Shown here: in pieces, positions 1 through 6,438 of the stretch
How the letters are laid out: the number at the start of each line of letters is the position of its first letter
Numbering within the stretch: position 1 is the stretch's first letter
Source of the DNA: Bacteroidales bacterium
GTDB lineage: Bacteria; Bacteroidota; Bacteroidia; Bacteroidales; JAOZVK01
Direction: 5' to 3'
DNA: 11,690 bases
Assembly (NCBI GenBank): GCA_029938185.1
Contig: JAOZVK010000129.1
Span: 1-11,690 of the forward strand
Notes under the pieces: generated by a model
Told to the model about the DNA's origin: nothing
Database searches by the model: none
The model's input: only the letters and a program-made list of their open reading frames with translations
Position numbers and translations under genes: made by a program

Positions 1-74
1 TATGATTAAAACTACTTGAAAAACAAGACTGTCCAACTTCTGACGGGTAGCCTTAAAAACTATATGTAAATAAT

Positions 75-174
75 CTAACAAAAGTTTTTCGACATTTATT
101 TTCGTACAATTAACTACATGTCAGCTATTTTATAATAATGCGTAGGTCACATTGAATAGGTCGAAAAACTTTCG
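75..174 (-). repeat. R element, copy A (perfect inverted ends)
   Basis: This copy runs CTAACAAAAGTTTTTCGAC at the left, through ATGCGTAGGTCACATTGAATA in the middle, to GGTCGAAAAACTTTCG at the right. It matches copies G and H along most of its length. Unlike them, its right end is not the AAGACCTTA head: GTCGAAAAACTTT (160-172) is the exact reverse complement of AAAGTTTTTCGAC (81-93), giving a 13-bp terminal inverted repeat. Strand is assigned by the direction in which the element's head would be read first. Confidence 0.8.
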
Positions 175-221
175 TATTGGTTTTACATGACTAAATTCAC
201 AAAATATATGCCATATAAAAT

Positions 222-266
222 TATAAGCTTATATACCTAATTTAATATTGCTTACACATGATATAG
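222..266 (+). repeat. R element, head fragment
   Basis: The stretch TAAGCTTATATACCTAATTT followed by AATATTGCTTACACATGATATA resembles the head of copy F (TAAGGTCTTCGACCTATTT, then AATGTGGCTTACGCATGATATA). Only the first 40 bases or so are recognisable, and the tail TCGAAAAACTTTTG is not found nearby. It is probably a decayed or partial copy in opposite orientation to copy A. Confidence 0.55.
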
Positions 267-456
267 AAACAACAAATTAGAAATTATAAATTACGGATTA
301 TGTGTAAACCAATTCGTAATTTAGAATTCGTCATTTCAATGGCAACTATAATAAGTAGGTTATTGTATAAAATCGACACTTTGTAAAGTTGTAACTTGCT
401 GTAATTCTGGGGTAAGCAAAATTGTTAATTGTCCATTATTCATTGTTAATTACTTA

Positions 457-562
457 TAAGTACTTATACAATAGTTTTTCGACATTTACTTATTCATAAC
501 ATTCTGATTAAATTGTCTTTGTACTAATGCGTAAGCAACTATAAATTAGATCGAAGACTTAA
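457..562 (-). repeat. R element, copy B
   Basis: The left end is ATAAGTACTTATACAATAG followed by TTTTTCGACATTTACTTATT. The middle carries AATGCGTAAGCAACTATAAA, and the right end is GATCGAAGACTTAAG. The centre is diverged from copies G and H, but both ends and the GCGTAAGC core are kept. The flank ATAAGTACTTATA is also present next to the tails of copies C and E, so the element or its preferred context extends slightly beyond the TTGTAA tail. The head lies 166 bp downstream of the LRR stop codon. Confidence 0.75.
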
Positions 563-608
563 GGCAAATCACAAATAATAATTAACAATTTGCACTTGTT
601 CTTTTAAC

Positions 609-672
609 CTTTAACGGCTTCAAAAAACACTCAAATATTCCCGATATTATCGTATTTTTTGAATTGTTAAAG
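609..672 (-). terminator. Long imperfect hairpin 3' of LRR gene
   Basis: The arms CTTTAACGGCTTCAAAAAAC (from 609) and GTATTTTTTGAATTGTTAAAG (652-672) are reverse complements apart from a small internal GGC/AA mismatch and one base near the loop. The interior holds a mini-palindrome, CGATATTATCG (642-652). It lies 57-120 bp past the LRR stop on the minus strand and could act as a transcription terminator or RNA-stabilising structure. There is no clean U-tract, so the terminator role is inferred. Confidence 0.4.
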
Positions 673-727
673 CTTAAAATACCTGCGTGCAAATTGGCTA
701 ATTATTTATTGTGAATTGCCTAATTCC

Positions 728-1771
728 TTAGTATATGTCAAATTTTTGTAAATACATTGGCATTATTTTTATTTTATTATTACCAAGACCAATTTCTTTA
801 AGTTTTAGTTTACCATATTCGGCAGGTATTACACTTAATTGATTATTATAAAAATTGAATTCTTTGGCATTAGATAACTTACTTAGTTCTACGGGTACAG
901 ATGACAACCTATTACCTGATGCATCAAGTAATTTGAGATTAGTTAGTTTTCCTATTTCTGTGGGTAGTTTAGAGAATCTGTTAGATGATAAATGTAAATT
1001 AGTTAAACTTTTTAGTTTTCCGATTCCAGACAAACTCGAAAATTTATTATTTGCAAGTCCAAGAATTTTAAGATTTTTCATATTGAAGCTTTCTTTTGGT
1101 AATACTTTTAAACTATTATCATCAAGATATAATTCCTTTAAACTCATAAGATTACCTAGCTCAGCTGGTAAGCCTGTTAGTTTATTACTTGCTAAATACA
1201 AATCTTGAAGATTAAGAAGTTCACCAATTTCTTTAGGGATACTAGTTAGTTGGTTAAATGAAAGGTCAAGTTCTTTTAAATTACGTAATTTACCTATTTC
1301 AATAGGAATTGATGTTAGTAGATTTTCAGATAAAAATATTGATTCAAGTTTTGCTAAATTACCTATTTCTATAGGCAATTCTTTTAATTTATTTTTTGCA
1401 AGTCCCAGTATTTTCAGATTTTTAAGTTTTCCAATTTCTTTTGGTAAACTTGTTAAGTTATTTTCATCTAAAAATAATTTTTGTAAATTAGTCAAATCGC
1501 CTATTTGGGGAGGAAGTTTGCTTATATTATTTTCATATAAATATAATATTTGTAATTTTTTTAATTTGCTTATACTTGCAGGAATTACACTTTGTCCTGA
1601 ATATGTTAAGTCTAAAATATATACTTCATCAGGCAAAGCTAATGCTTCTTCAAGTACAGTAAAAACCTCATCGTTTTGTAATTGTTCTTCTGTATGCAGT
1701 TGTGCAATATTAGAAAAAGGAATAATAAATATGGTAATAAATATAAATATATTTTTATGTATATGTTTCAT
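728..1771 (-). CDS. Secreted leucine-rich-repeat protein
   Basis: The 347-residue product starts with a basic tip and a hydrophobic core (about residues 8-20, IFIFITIFIIPF), then a likely type I cleavage region ending NIAQ. There is no lipobox cysteine, so it is predicted to cross the inner membrane as a soluble protein. Residues 50-347 are a solenoid of about twelve 23-residue repeats of the form xxLxxLxLxxNxLxxLPxEIGxL, the bacterial/plant-intracellular-like LRR type, usually a protein-binding scaffold. Repeat 9 is one residue short (SSLSG-IG). The protein ends in the last repeat (MPMYLQKFDIY) with no recognisable C-terminal cap, T9SS sorting domain or anchor. The start is the only methionine that retains the signal peptide; the leader AAAGAGCAAAA is only weakly SD-like. 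Ligand and function cannot be inferred. Antisense open frames here are shadows of the repetitive coding strand. Confidence 0.88.
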   Translation of the reverse strand: MKHIHKNIFIFITIFIIPFSNIAQLHTEEQLQNDEVFTVLEEALALPDEVYILDLTYSGQSVIPASISKLKKLQILYLYENNISKLPPQIGDLTNLQKLFLDENNLTSLPKEIGKLKNLKILGLAKNKLKELPIEIGNLAKLESIFLSENLLTSIPIEIGKLRNLKELDLSFNQLTSIPKEIGELLNLQDLYLASNKLTGLPAELGNLMSLKELYLDDNSLKVLPKESFNMKNLKILGLANNKFSSLSGIGKLKSLTNLHLSSNRFSKLPTEIGKLTNLKLLDASGNRLSSVPVELSKLSNAKEFNFYNNQLSVIPAEYGKLKLKEIGLGNNKIKIMPMYLQKFDIY

Positions 1772-2116
1772 TTTTGCTCTTTTTAAAGTTTATTTGTACA
1801 CAAATTAAATTTTTTATGGAATAAAAATTTGTTATATATTATACGTTGTATAAAAGATTTTAGTTTCACACTAAAACATGTTGTAAAACATACAAACCTG
1901 ATTAAATACAGATATATAACATATTAGATATGAAAAACGCCAAAAAAAAAATATTAAGGAATCGTTAAAAAATAACTTTCCGATTTATTTTTTGTAAGAT
2001 ACTTATATTTAGGTGCAAACCAATTTGTCGTTTCCTAAATTAGTAATTTGCTTTTTTTATTAATTTTATTTTGAATAATTTTGTAATATTAATAAAAAAA
2101 GATTATTAATACAGTT

Positions 2117-2191
2117 GGTTATATTTATACTTTAAAAAGGTTCAATTATTCAATGATACAATTATACAAAATCATTGAATAATAACGTATA
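2117..2191. repeat. Second repeat family, copy 1 (13-bp inverted arms)
   Basis: ATTATTCAATGAT (2145-2157) and ATCATTGAATAAT (2171-2183) are exact reverse complements separated by 13 bases. They are preceded by TTATACTTTAAAAAGGTTCA. The same order of motifs recurs at 7331-7400, and a reverse-oriented variant is at 5411-5464. This is a hairpin-forming intergenic repeat distinct from the R element. Confidence 0.7.
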
Positions 2192-2200
2192 AATATATAA

Positions 2201-2294
2201 GTACTGTTACAAAGTTTTTCGGTATTCGCAGTTGCTTAATCGGCTGTAATACAGTTACATACAAAAACATTTAAGCCACACTAGGTCAAAAATC
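2201..2294 (-). repeat. R element, copy C (diverged)
   Basis: The tail side is well kept: GTACTGTTACAAAGTTTTTC, directly comparable to the reverse complement of copy E's end (GAAAAACTTTTGTAACAGTAC). The head side is decayed: TTTAAGCCACACTAGGTCAAAAATC retains AAGCCACA and TAGGTC but has lost the GAAGACC hairpin. It lies between the divergent LRR and accC genes. Confidence 0.6.
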
Positions 2295-2423
2295 ATAATA
2301 AATGTTATAAGTTATTAAGCAGAACATTGTATAATTGAATAACTGAACCATTAAGAGTATATCAAATACTGGAATATCGAAAAATATTATTTAAATTATA
2401 AATAAATTAACAAATTAATTCAA

Positions 2424-3917
2424 ATGAAAAAAATATTAATAGCAAATAGAGGTGAAATAGCATTGAGAATAATGCGCTCGGCACATGAAATGGGAATAAA
2501 AACAGTTGCTGTATACTCCGATGCAGACAGAAAATCGCCTCATGTAAGATATGCAAATGAGTCGGTTTATATTGGTCAATCTGAATCAAGTAAATCATAT
2601 TTACTGGGCGATAAAATTATCGAAATATGCAAACAGTTGAATGTTGATGGAGTGCATCCTGGTTATGGATTTTTATCAGAAAATGCAGAATTTGCCGAAA
2701 GAGTAGAAAAATCAGGTATGAGCTTTATTGGGCCTAGCTCCTACTCTATCAAAATTATGGGTGATAAATTATCGGCAAAAAATGCTGTTAAAGATTATAA
2801 TGTACCTATGATTGAAGGAACAGATAAAGCTATTTTAAATTTAGAGGAAGGGAGAAAAATTGCATTACAAATTGGCTATCCTATTTTGATAAAAGCATCT
2901 GCTGGTGGTGGTGGAAAAGGAATGCGTATAGTAGAATCATTGGAACATGGAATTGAAGAGCAAATGAAACTTGCAATGAATGAAGCGCAGTCGGCATTTG
3001 GCAACAATTCAGTTTTTATCGAAAAATATATTTCATCGCCCAGACATATTGAGATTCAAATAATGGGTGACAAGCATGGAAATTATGTGTATTTGTTTGA
3101 AAGAGAATGTTCCATTCAGCGAAGACATCAAAAAGTAATAGAAGAAGCTCCTTCGGTAGTTTTGAGTGAAGAACTGAGGAAACAAATGGGAAAAAAAGCA
3201 ATAGATGTTGCAAGAGCATGTAATTATGTTGGAGCTGGTACTGTTGAGTTTCTTTTAGATAGTAAAAATAATTTCTATTTTTTAGAAATGAATACTCGTC
3301 TTCAGGTTGAGCATCCTGTTACTGAGCTGATAACTGGTATTGATTTGGTTAAAGAGCAAATAAAAGTTGCAATGGGACAAAAGCTTGAATATACTCAACA
3401 AGATTTTAAAATAAAAGGTCACGCAATTGAAGCCCGTATTTATGCCGAGGATAGTTATAATAATTTTATGCCTGATATTGGCAACTTAACAGTATACAAA
3501 AGACCACAAGGTGCAGGTGTAAGAGTTGATGATGGCTACGATGAAGGCATGGATATACCTATTTACTATGATTCTATGATTTCAAAATTAGTTACTTACG
3601 GTAGCAATAGACAAGAAGCAATTGATAGAATGAAAAGAGCTATTAAAGAGTATAAAATATCAGGAATCGAAACCACCTTACCCTTTTGTGAATTTGTTAT
3701 GAATCATGATTCTTTTGTTTCGGGAAACTATGATACTCATTTTGTTAAAAAACATTTCAACTCAAAAGCGAATAATACAGATTTACAAAGTTCTGAAATA
3801 GCATCATTATTTGCATTGCATTATATTGAGAATGTAAACAAAAAAACAAAAACAAACTTCAATGATAGTATTAAAAATAATTCTAATTGGAAGCAAAATA
3901 GAACTAAGACAAATTAA
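2424..3917 (+). CDS. accC: Biotin carboxylase (acetyl/propionyl-CoA carboxylase subunit)
   Basis: This subunit uses ATP and bicarbonate to carboxylate biotin on a carrier protein; a carboxyltransferase then transfers the carboxyl group to an acyl-CoA. All family landmarks are present: N-terminal KILIANRGEIALRI (3-16), HPGYGFLSENAEF (78-90), K115, K157 with the glycine-rich ATP loop ASAGGGGKGM (158-167), H208, RRHQKVIEEAPS (233-244), E275, and the catalytic run E288-M-N290-T-R292-L-Q-V-E296 with R338 in EARIYAED. These fall at or within two residues of the E. coli AccC numbering. At 497 residues it is about 50 longer than E. coli AccC; the extra C-terminus (from about 446) is low-complexity and Asn/Lys-rich, as in longer acyl-CoA carboxylase subunits. 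No carrier or carboxyltransferase gene lies in the window, so acetyl- versus propionyl-CoA specificity is open. The start matches the family N-terminus and has no SD. Confidence 0.95.
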   Translation: MKKILIANRGEIALRIMRSAHEMGIKTVAVYSDADRKSPHVRYANESVYIGQSESSKSYLLGDKIIEICKQLNVDGVHPGYGFLSENAEFAERVEKSGMSFIGPSSYSIKIMGDKLSAKNAVKDYNVPMIEGTDKAILNLEEGRKIALQIGYPILIKASAGGGGKGMRIVESLEHGIEEQMKLAMNEAQSAFGNNSVFIEKYISSPRHIEIQIMGDKHGNYVYLFERECSIQRRHQKVIEEAPSVVLSEELRKQMGKKAIDVARACNYVGAGTVEFLLDSKNNFYFLEMNTRLQVEHPVTELITGIDLVKEQIKVAMGQKLEYTQQDFKIKGHAIEARIYAEDSYNNFMPDIGNLTVYKRPQGAGVRVDDGYDEGMDIPIYYDSMISKLVTYGSNRQEAIDRMKRAIKEYKISGIETTLPFCEFVMNHDSFVSGNYDTHFVKKHFNSKANNTDLQSSEIASLFALHYIENVNKKTKTNFNDSIKNNSNWKQNRTKTN

Positions 3918-3973
3918 AATAATCATTTGTAGCTGTCCATAAAGTCTGTAATTTTATAGGTCATGCCTAAAGG

Positions 3974-4074
3974 TAAGGTCTTCGACCTATTTAATGTTGC
4001 TTACGCAAGATATATAATAAACAGTATTTCAAAAAGTAAGCTCTATACTGAAATAGGTAAAAACTTTTGTATGG
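3974..4074 (+). repeat. R element, copy D
   Basis: The head TAAGGTCTTCGACCTATTTA is followed by ATGTTGCTTACGCA, and the tail is GGTAAAAACTTTTGTATG. The head begins 57 bp after the accC stop codon, so for accC it is a 3' element in sense orientation. The head can fold as AGGTC-TTC-GACCT. Confidence 0.8.
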
Positions 4075-4104
4075 GTGCTTATTTATGTAATTGGCTTGTT
4101 TATC

Positions 4105-4129
4105 AGCCCACGATTATCATTCGTGGGCT
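4105..4129. repeat. Perfect 9-bp hairpin AGCCCACGA/TCGTGGGCT
   Basis: AGCCCACGA (4105-4113) pairs exactly with TCGTGGGCT (4121-4129) around the loop TTATCAT. It is the most GC-rich spot in this intergenic region. No U-tract follows on either strand, so it may be a REP-like palindrome or a 3' RNA-stabilising hairpin rather than a classic intrinsic terminator. Confidence 0.6.
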
Positions 4130-4198
4130 AGCTATATGTTGTCGATTTGCGATTTTATTGATTTTATGAAGTATACTCATAATTCACAAAATCGAATG

Positions 4199-4300
4199 TA
4201 AGGTCTTCGACCTAATTATAGTTGCTTACGTATTAACGTAAAGACTATTTAATCAAAAAGTTATGAATAAATAAATATCGAAAAACTTTTGTAACAGTAC
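4199..4300 (+). repeat. R element, copy E
   Basis: The head TAAGGTCTTCGACCTAATTA is followed by TAGTTGCTTACGTA; the tail ATCGAAAAACTTTTGTAACA continues into GTAC. The centre differs from copies D and G, but both ends are intact. The tail plus flank AACTTTTGTAACAGTAC is mirrored by copy C. Confidence 0.8.
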
Positions 4301-4325
4301 TTATAAACTGTTATGTGGAAATTGA

Positions 4326-4347
4326 AACTTGCCAAAAGAGGCAAGTT
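4326..4347. terminator. Bidirectional terminator between accC and pcm
   Basis: AACTTGCC (4326-4333) and GGCAAGTT (4340-4347) form a perfect 8-bp stem with the loop AAAAGA. On the plus strand it is followed by ATTATTTTT, a reasonable U-tract for ending accC-side transcripts. On the minus strand it starts two bases past the pcm stop and is followed by TCAATTT, a weaker tract. It fits a shared terminator of converging genes. Confidence 0.75.
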
Positions 4348-4348
4348 A

Positions 4349-4993
4349 TTATTTTTCAACACCTTTAAGCATTGGTACAAAAACAAATTCACCAAATTTT
4401 TCTTTTTTATATTCATTTTCAGAAATTCTAATAATTGATGTCATTGTTTGAGAATAGCTATCTCCTATTGGAGCGACTAATACTCCTCCAATTTTCAGTT
4501 GTTGTTTCAACTCATCTGATATATAGGGGGCTGCCGCTGTAATTAATATTTTATTGTATGGTCCATATGTTGGTTTGCCAATGTAACCATCTCCATAAAA
4601 ACAATGAGCTTTATAGCCATATTTATGAAAAAAAGATTGAGTTTTTAAAAAAAGTGAATATTGCCTTTCTATTGTATATACTTTTGCTCCCAGTTCTATA
4701 AGCACAGCAGTTTGATAGCCCGAACCAGTGCCTATTTCAAGAATTTTATCTCCCTTGTTTATTCCAAGTAACTGTGTTTGAAAAGCAACTGTGTATGGTT
4801 GCGAAATAGTTTGTCCTGCACCAATAGGGAATGCTTGGTCTACATATGCTTGTTCAATAAATCCACTTTCCATGAAAATGTGACGTGGAACTTTATACAA
4901 AGCTTCAATAACTCTTTCATCATCAATTCCTTTTCTTTGTATACCTTCAATTAATCTTCTTCTGGCACCTTTTGTTTTATAGTTATCAATCAT
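4349..4993 (-). CDS. pcm: Protein-L-isoaspartate O-methyltransferase
   Basis: The 214-residue enzyme transfers a methyl group from S-adenosylmethionine to L-isoaspartyl residues in damaged cytosolic proteins, starting their repair to aspartate. Visible family marks: RRRLIEGIQRKGI (11-23) and VPRHIF (35-40) in the N-terminal part, the substrate-side signature GAGQTISQPYTVA (58-70), the SAM-binding motif ILEIGTGSGYQTAVL (84-98), YTIER (106-110), DGYIGKPTYGPYNKILITAAAP (135-156), LKIGGVLVAPIG (166-177) and the C-terminal FVFVPML (203-209). The length is normal for the bacterial family. The start gives the expected N-terminus; the leader TTATTAAAAA has no SD. The upstream gene on the same strand is 475 bp away, so it is probably transcribed alone. 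In some proteobacteria pcm neighbours surE or rpoS; neither is here. Confidence 0.95.
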   Translation of the reverse strand: MIDNYKTKGARRRLIEGIQRKGIDDERVIEALYKVPRHIFMESGFIEQAYVDQAFPIGAGQTISQPYTVAFQTQLLGINKGDKILEIGTGSGYQTAVLIELGAKVYTIERQYSLFLKTQSFFHKYGYKAHCFYGDGYIGKPTYGPYNKILITAAAPYISDELKQQLKIGGVLVAPIGDSYSQTMTSIIRISENEYKKEKFGEFVFVPMLKGVEK

Positions 4994-5244
4994 TTTTTAA
5001 TAAGTTAAAAGCTGAATTTTTGGCGATTACCTGAAAAACAATCGGTTATTAAAAATAAAATATTGTTTTTTGTAAAATTTATATATACTCTAAACGGATA
5101 TAGTTTTAACATTAACAAACTGTTATTAATTATTAATCAAAGTATTGTACCTTTGTATCATTGTACTAGGCTTATAAAAATTAATAAATTACAACAATAT
5201 TATTAGTTCTAATTTTATTCTTTTTTTTATTGTATTGCTTTTGC

Positions 5245-5327
5245 ACTTTCAGGGCGTTTTTGCTTGCGAATGCATTTAGACATAGGGCGTTGCCCCATGT
5301 TAATGCTTATGCCCTTTTAAGGGCGAA
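5245..5327. repeat. GGGCGTTGCCC / GCCCTTTTAAGGGC palindromic repeat
   Basis: Two adjacent hairpins are visible. ACATAGGGC (5280-5288) pairs with GCCCCATGT (5292-5300) with one mismatch, and GCCCTT (5311-5316) pairs with AAGGGC (5319-5324). A further CAGGGCG lies at 5250-5256. Its composition is unlike the surrounding A/T-rich sequence. It resembles GCCCTTTCAGGGC-type intergenic repeats I associate with Bacteroidetes genomes; that recognition is from memory and untested here. Confidence 0.6.
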
Positions 5328-5410
5328 AATAATCTACTAACGAAATAAAAAAACATTTTGGGAACTAATAAAAAACTTAAATAAGCTGTTTTGCTCGTAT
5401 TTTTATAAGA

Positions 5411-5464
5411 CCACCATTGTACCATTGTACCATTGAATAATTGTACCATTTAAAGTATAAAACT
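5411..5464 (-). repeat. Second repeat family, copy 3 with 8-bp tandem units
   Basis: ACCATTGT occurs at 5413-5420 and 5421-5428 and as ACCATTGA at 5429-5436, followed by ATAATTGTACCATTTAAAGTATAA. The reverse complement (TTATACTTTAAATGGTACAA, then TTATTCAATGG) matches the order of motifs at 7331-7375. It ends five bases from the stop codon of the coiled-coil gene. Confidence 0.65.
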
Positions 5465-5468
5465 TAGC

Positions 5469-6140
5469 CTATTTTTCTATATCTTTAATCATTTTGTCAA
5501 GTTCACTTTTGTACGAAACAGCATTATCAAAATTAGAATCATCTCCAAATTCTTCATTCAACTTATCCAACTGATTTAAATACTCTTCTTTGTACTCTAT
5601 GTCTTTTGTTATTTCTTCTAATTTATAACTATCAGTCATCGAGTCTGATACTGAAGATGTGTCATTGTCCAATTCTTTAAGTCTTTCGCTATGCGATTTA
5701 AGTTTATCTCCTCTGGCACTTTGTTTCATTGCATTATCAAGCTGCTGCTTGGTTTTTAGATATTCATTTTCAAGTTTTTCATACAACTTCATTTTAGATA
5801 TTCTTAATTCAACTTGATTTATATATCCTTGTACAATTCTATCACATTTTTCTACAGTTCCTGTAGCTAGTTTAGAAGCATATTTTTTCTTAGTTTCACC
5901 ATATTGTTCAAGAGCATTTTCTTTATATTTTTCGCGATAGAACGTTAAATTTGCATTTGGAAAAAAATCAGCATAAACATCAATAATTGCTTCAGCTGCC
6001 CAACCTTTAATTTTATTAATATCACGTTCTGCATCTCTTTTATCTTGTCTTGCTTTTTTCAGAGCCATAACTATTCTCTTTTCAAGACTATTTTCATCTT
6101 GTTCTGAGTTTTTGTCTTTTTTAAATAAATTCCAAATCAT
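5469..6140 (-). CDS. Unrecognised cytosolic coiled-coil protein
   Basis: I do not recognise this 223-residue protein. It begins with a short hydrophobic-basic tip (MIWNLFKKDK), then a highly charged helical stretch (about 15-48, many K/R/D/E), a more hydrophobic segment with aromatics (WAAEAIIDVYADFFPNANLTF, about 47-67), a second helical region (68-160) with heptad-like spacing (YEKLENEYLKTKQQL), a Ser/Asp-rich linker (159-171) and a last acidic-basic helix (172-223). There is no signal peptide, membrane span or catalytic motif. It is predicted to be a mostly helical, oligomeric cytosolic protein. An R-element copy with a doubled head ends 12 bp before the start codon, so its promoter must lie in or beyond the repeat. 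The stop codon is TAG. It could be structural or an adaptor for a neighbour such as the SrfC-like GTPase, but no sequence evidence ties them. Coding status rests on length and helical composition. Confidence 0.75.
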   Translation of the reverse strand: MIWNLFKKDKNSEQDENSLEKRIVMALKKARQDKRDAERDINKIKGWAAEAIIDVYADFFPNANLTFYREKYKENALEQYGETKKKYASKLATGTVEKCDRIVQGYINQVELRISKMKLYEKLENEYLKTKQQLDNAMKQSARGDKLKSHSERLKELDNDTSSVSDSMTDSYKLEEITKDIEYKEEYLNQLDKLNEEFGDDSNFDNAVSYKSELDKMIKDIEK

Positions 6141-6152
6141 AAAGTAGTAATT

Positions 6153-6284
6153 TAAGAGGTCTTCGACCTATTTAATGTGGCTTACGCATGATATAAGGTC
6201 TTCGACCTATTTAATGTGGCTTACGCATTTTTACATATTGCTATGAAACAAGCTTTACATAAATAAGTAAAAACTTTTGTATGA
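6153..6284 (+). repeat. R element, copy F with tandemly duplicated head
   Basis: AGGTCTTCGACCTATTTAAT followed by GTGGCTTACGCA occurs twice in a row (6157-6188 and 6196-6227), joined by TGATATA. One tail follows, AGTAAAAACTTTTGTATG (6266-6283). The two heads are identical over 32 bases, implying recent tandem duplication or slippage. The copy lies between the class III PPK2 stop and the start of the coiled-coil gene. Confidence 0.85.
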
Positions 6285-6364
6285 GTGTTTGAGACACTCC
6301 TAAAAACTATGATTTTTTGTTGCTTTGAAAATTAAAAAAAGTCTTTAACTCATAGTTTTAGGAA
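6283..6364. repeat. Inverted repeat 3' of class III PPK2
   Basis: CCTAAAAACTATGA (6299-6312) and TCATAGTTTTAGG (6350-6362) are reverse complements with one bulged A. The 37-base loop contains T- and A-runs. Just before it, GAGTGT-TTGAG-ACACTC (6283-6299) is a smaller perfect hairpin. On the minus strand it lies about 75 bp after the PPK2 stop, so a terminator role is possible but unproven. Confidence 0.5.
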
Positions 6365-6384
6365 TGCCCTTTAATTACAATAAT

Positions 6385-6420
6385 TGGCACTTCGAGCCTT
6401 TTATGCTGCTTATGCCTAAA
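6385..6420 (+). repeat. R element, decayed head fragment
   Basis: TGGCACTTCGAGCCTTTTAT followed by GCTGCTTATGCCTAAA parallels the head order AGGTCTTCGACCTATTTAAT, GTGGCTTACGCAT. The head hairpin is kept with compensating change: GGC-ACTTCGA-GCC in place of GGTC-TTC-GACC. It begins 19 bp beyond the class III PPK2 stop. Similarity is moderate. Confidence 0.4.
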
Positions 6421-6438
6421 TAATTTATTCTAAAAATC

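Larger units (their letters stand above)
1..727. other. Gene-free region with repeats
   Basis: No credible coding sequence was found on either strand. The stretch contains a full R-element copy (about 75-174), an R-head fragment (222-266), a short inverted repeat AAATTACG/CGTAATTT (288-295 and 315-322), a Bacteroidetes-like low-complexity tract around 421-452 (variants of ATTGTTAATTGTCCATTATT), a second full R copy (about 457-562) and a long imperfect hairpin (609-672). It lies downstream of the minus-strand LRR gene. Bases 1-70 show nothing I recognise. Confidence 0.7.
1772..2423. other. Divergent intergenic region, LRR / accC
   Basis: This 652-bp non-coding region must hold the promoters of both divergent genes. 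I could not find a convincing Bacteroidetes-type -7/-33 pair (TAnnTTTG with TTTG) for either. It contains a 13-bp perfect inverted repeat of a second repeat family (2117-2191), R-element copy C (2201-2294) and a reverse-oriented short piece of the second family (about 2325-2360). The segment 2012-2033 (GTGCAAACCAATTTGTCG) loosely resembles 301-322. Bases 1772-2110 otherwise show only A/T-rich sequence. Confidence 0.6.
3918..4348. other. Convergent intergenic region, accC / pcm
   Basis: This 431-bp region between two converging genes holds no credible gene. In order it contains R copy D (3974-4074), a perfect 9-bp hairpin (4105-4129), an imperfect stem GATTTTATGAA/TTCACAAAATC with one mismatch (4160-4170 and 4183-4193), R copy E (4199-4300) and a terminator-like hairpin at the pcm stop codon (4326-4347). 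The two R copies are in direct orientation about 225 bp apart. Confidence 0.7.
4994..5468. other. Intergenic region upstream of pcm
   Basis: This 475-bp region has no coding potential that I can support. The first 230 bp upstream of pcm is A/T-rich and should contain its promoter, but no clear -7/-33 pair was found. Then come a GC-richer palindromic repeat (5245-5327) and a second-family repeat with short tandem units (5411-5464). Around 5145-5167 there is another short stretch of the same flavour (GTACCTTTGTATCATTGTAC). Confidence 0.6.

Noticed and set aside
855..1208. Plus-strand open frame inside the LRR gene
   Set aside because: It is the antisense shadow of the 69-bp periodic LRR coding sequence; the minus-strand product has a signal peptide and a clear repeat consensus.
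1772..2423. Defined promoters (TAnnTTTG with an upstream TTTG box) for LRR and accC
   Set aside because: No match at the correct spacing was found; A/T-rich near-matches are expected by chance.
3963..4169. Possible 68-residue plus-strand gene after accC
   Set aside because: It runs through R copy D and the 9-bp hairpin, has no recognisable domain and no support other than being open.
4994..5468. Small RNA or riboswitch upstream of pcm
   Set aside because: The only strong structures are the GCCC/GGGC palindromes, which look like a dispersed repeat and lie more than 250 bp from the pcm start.
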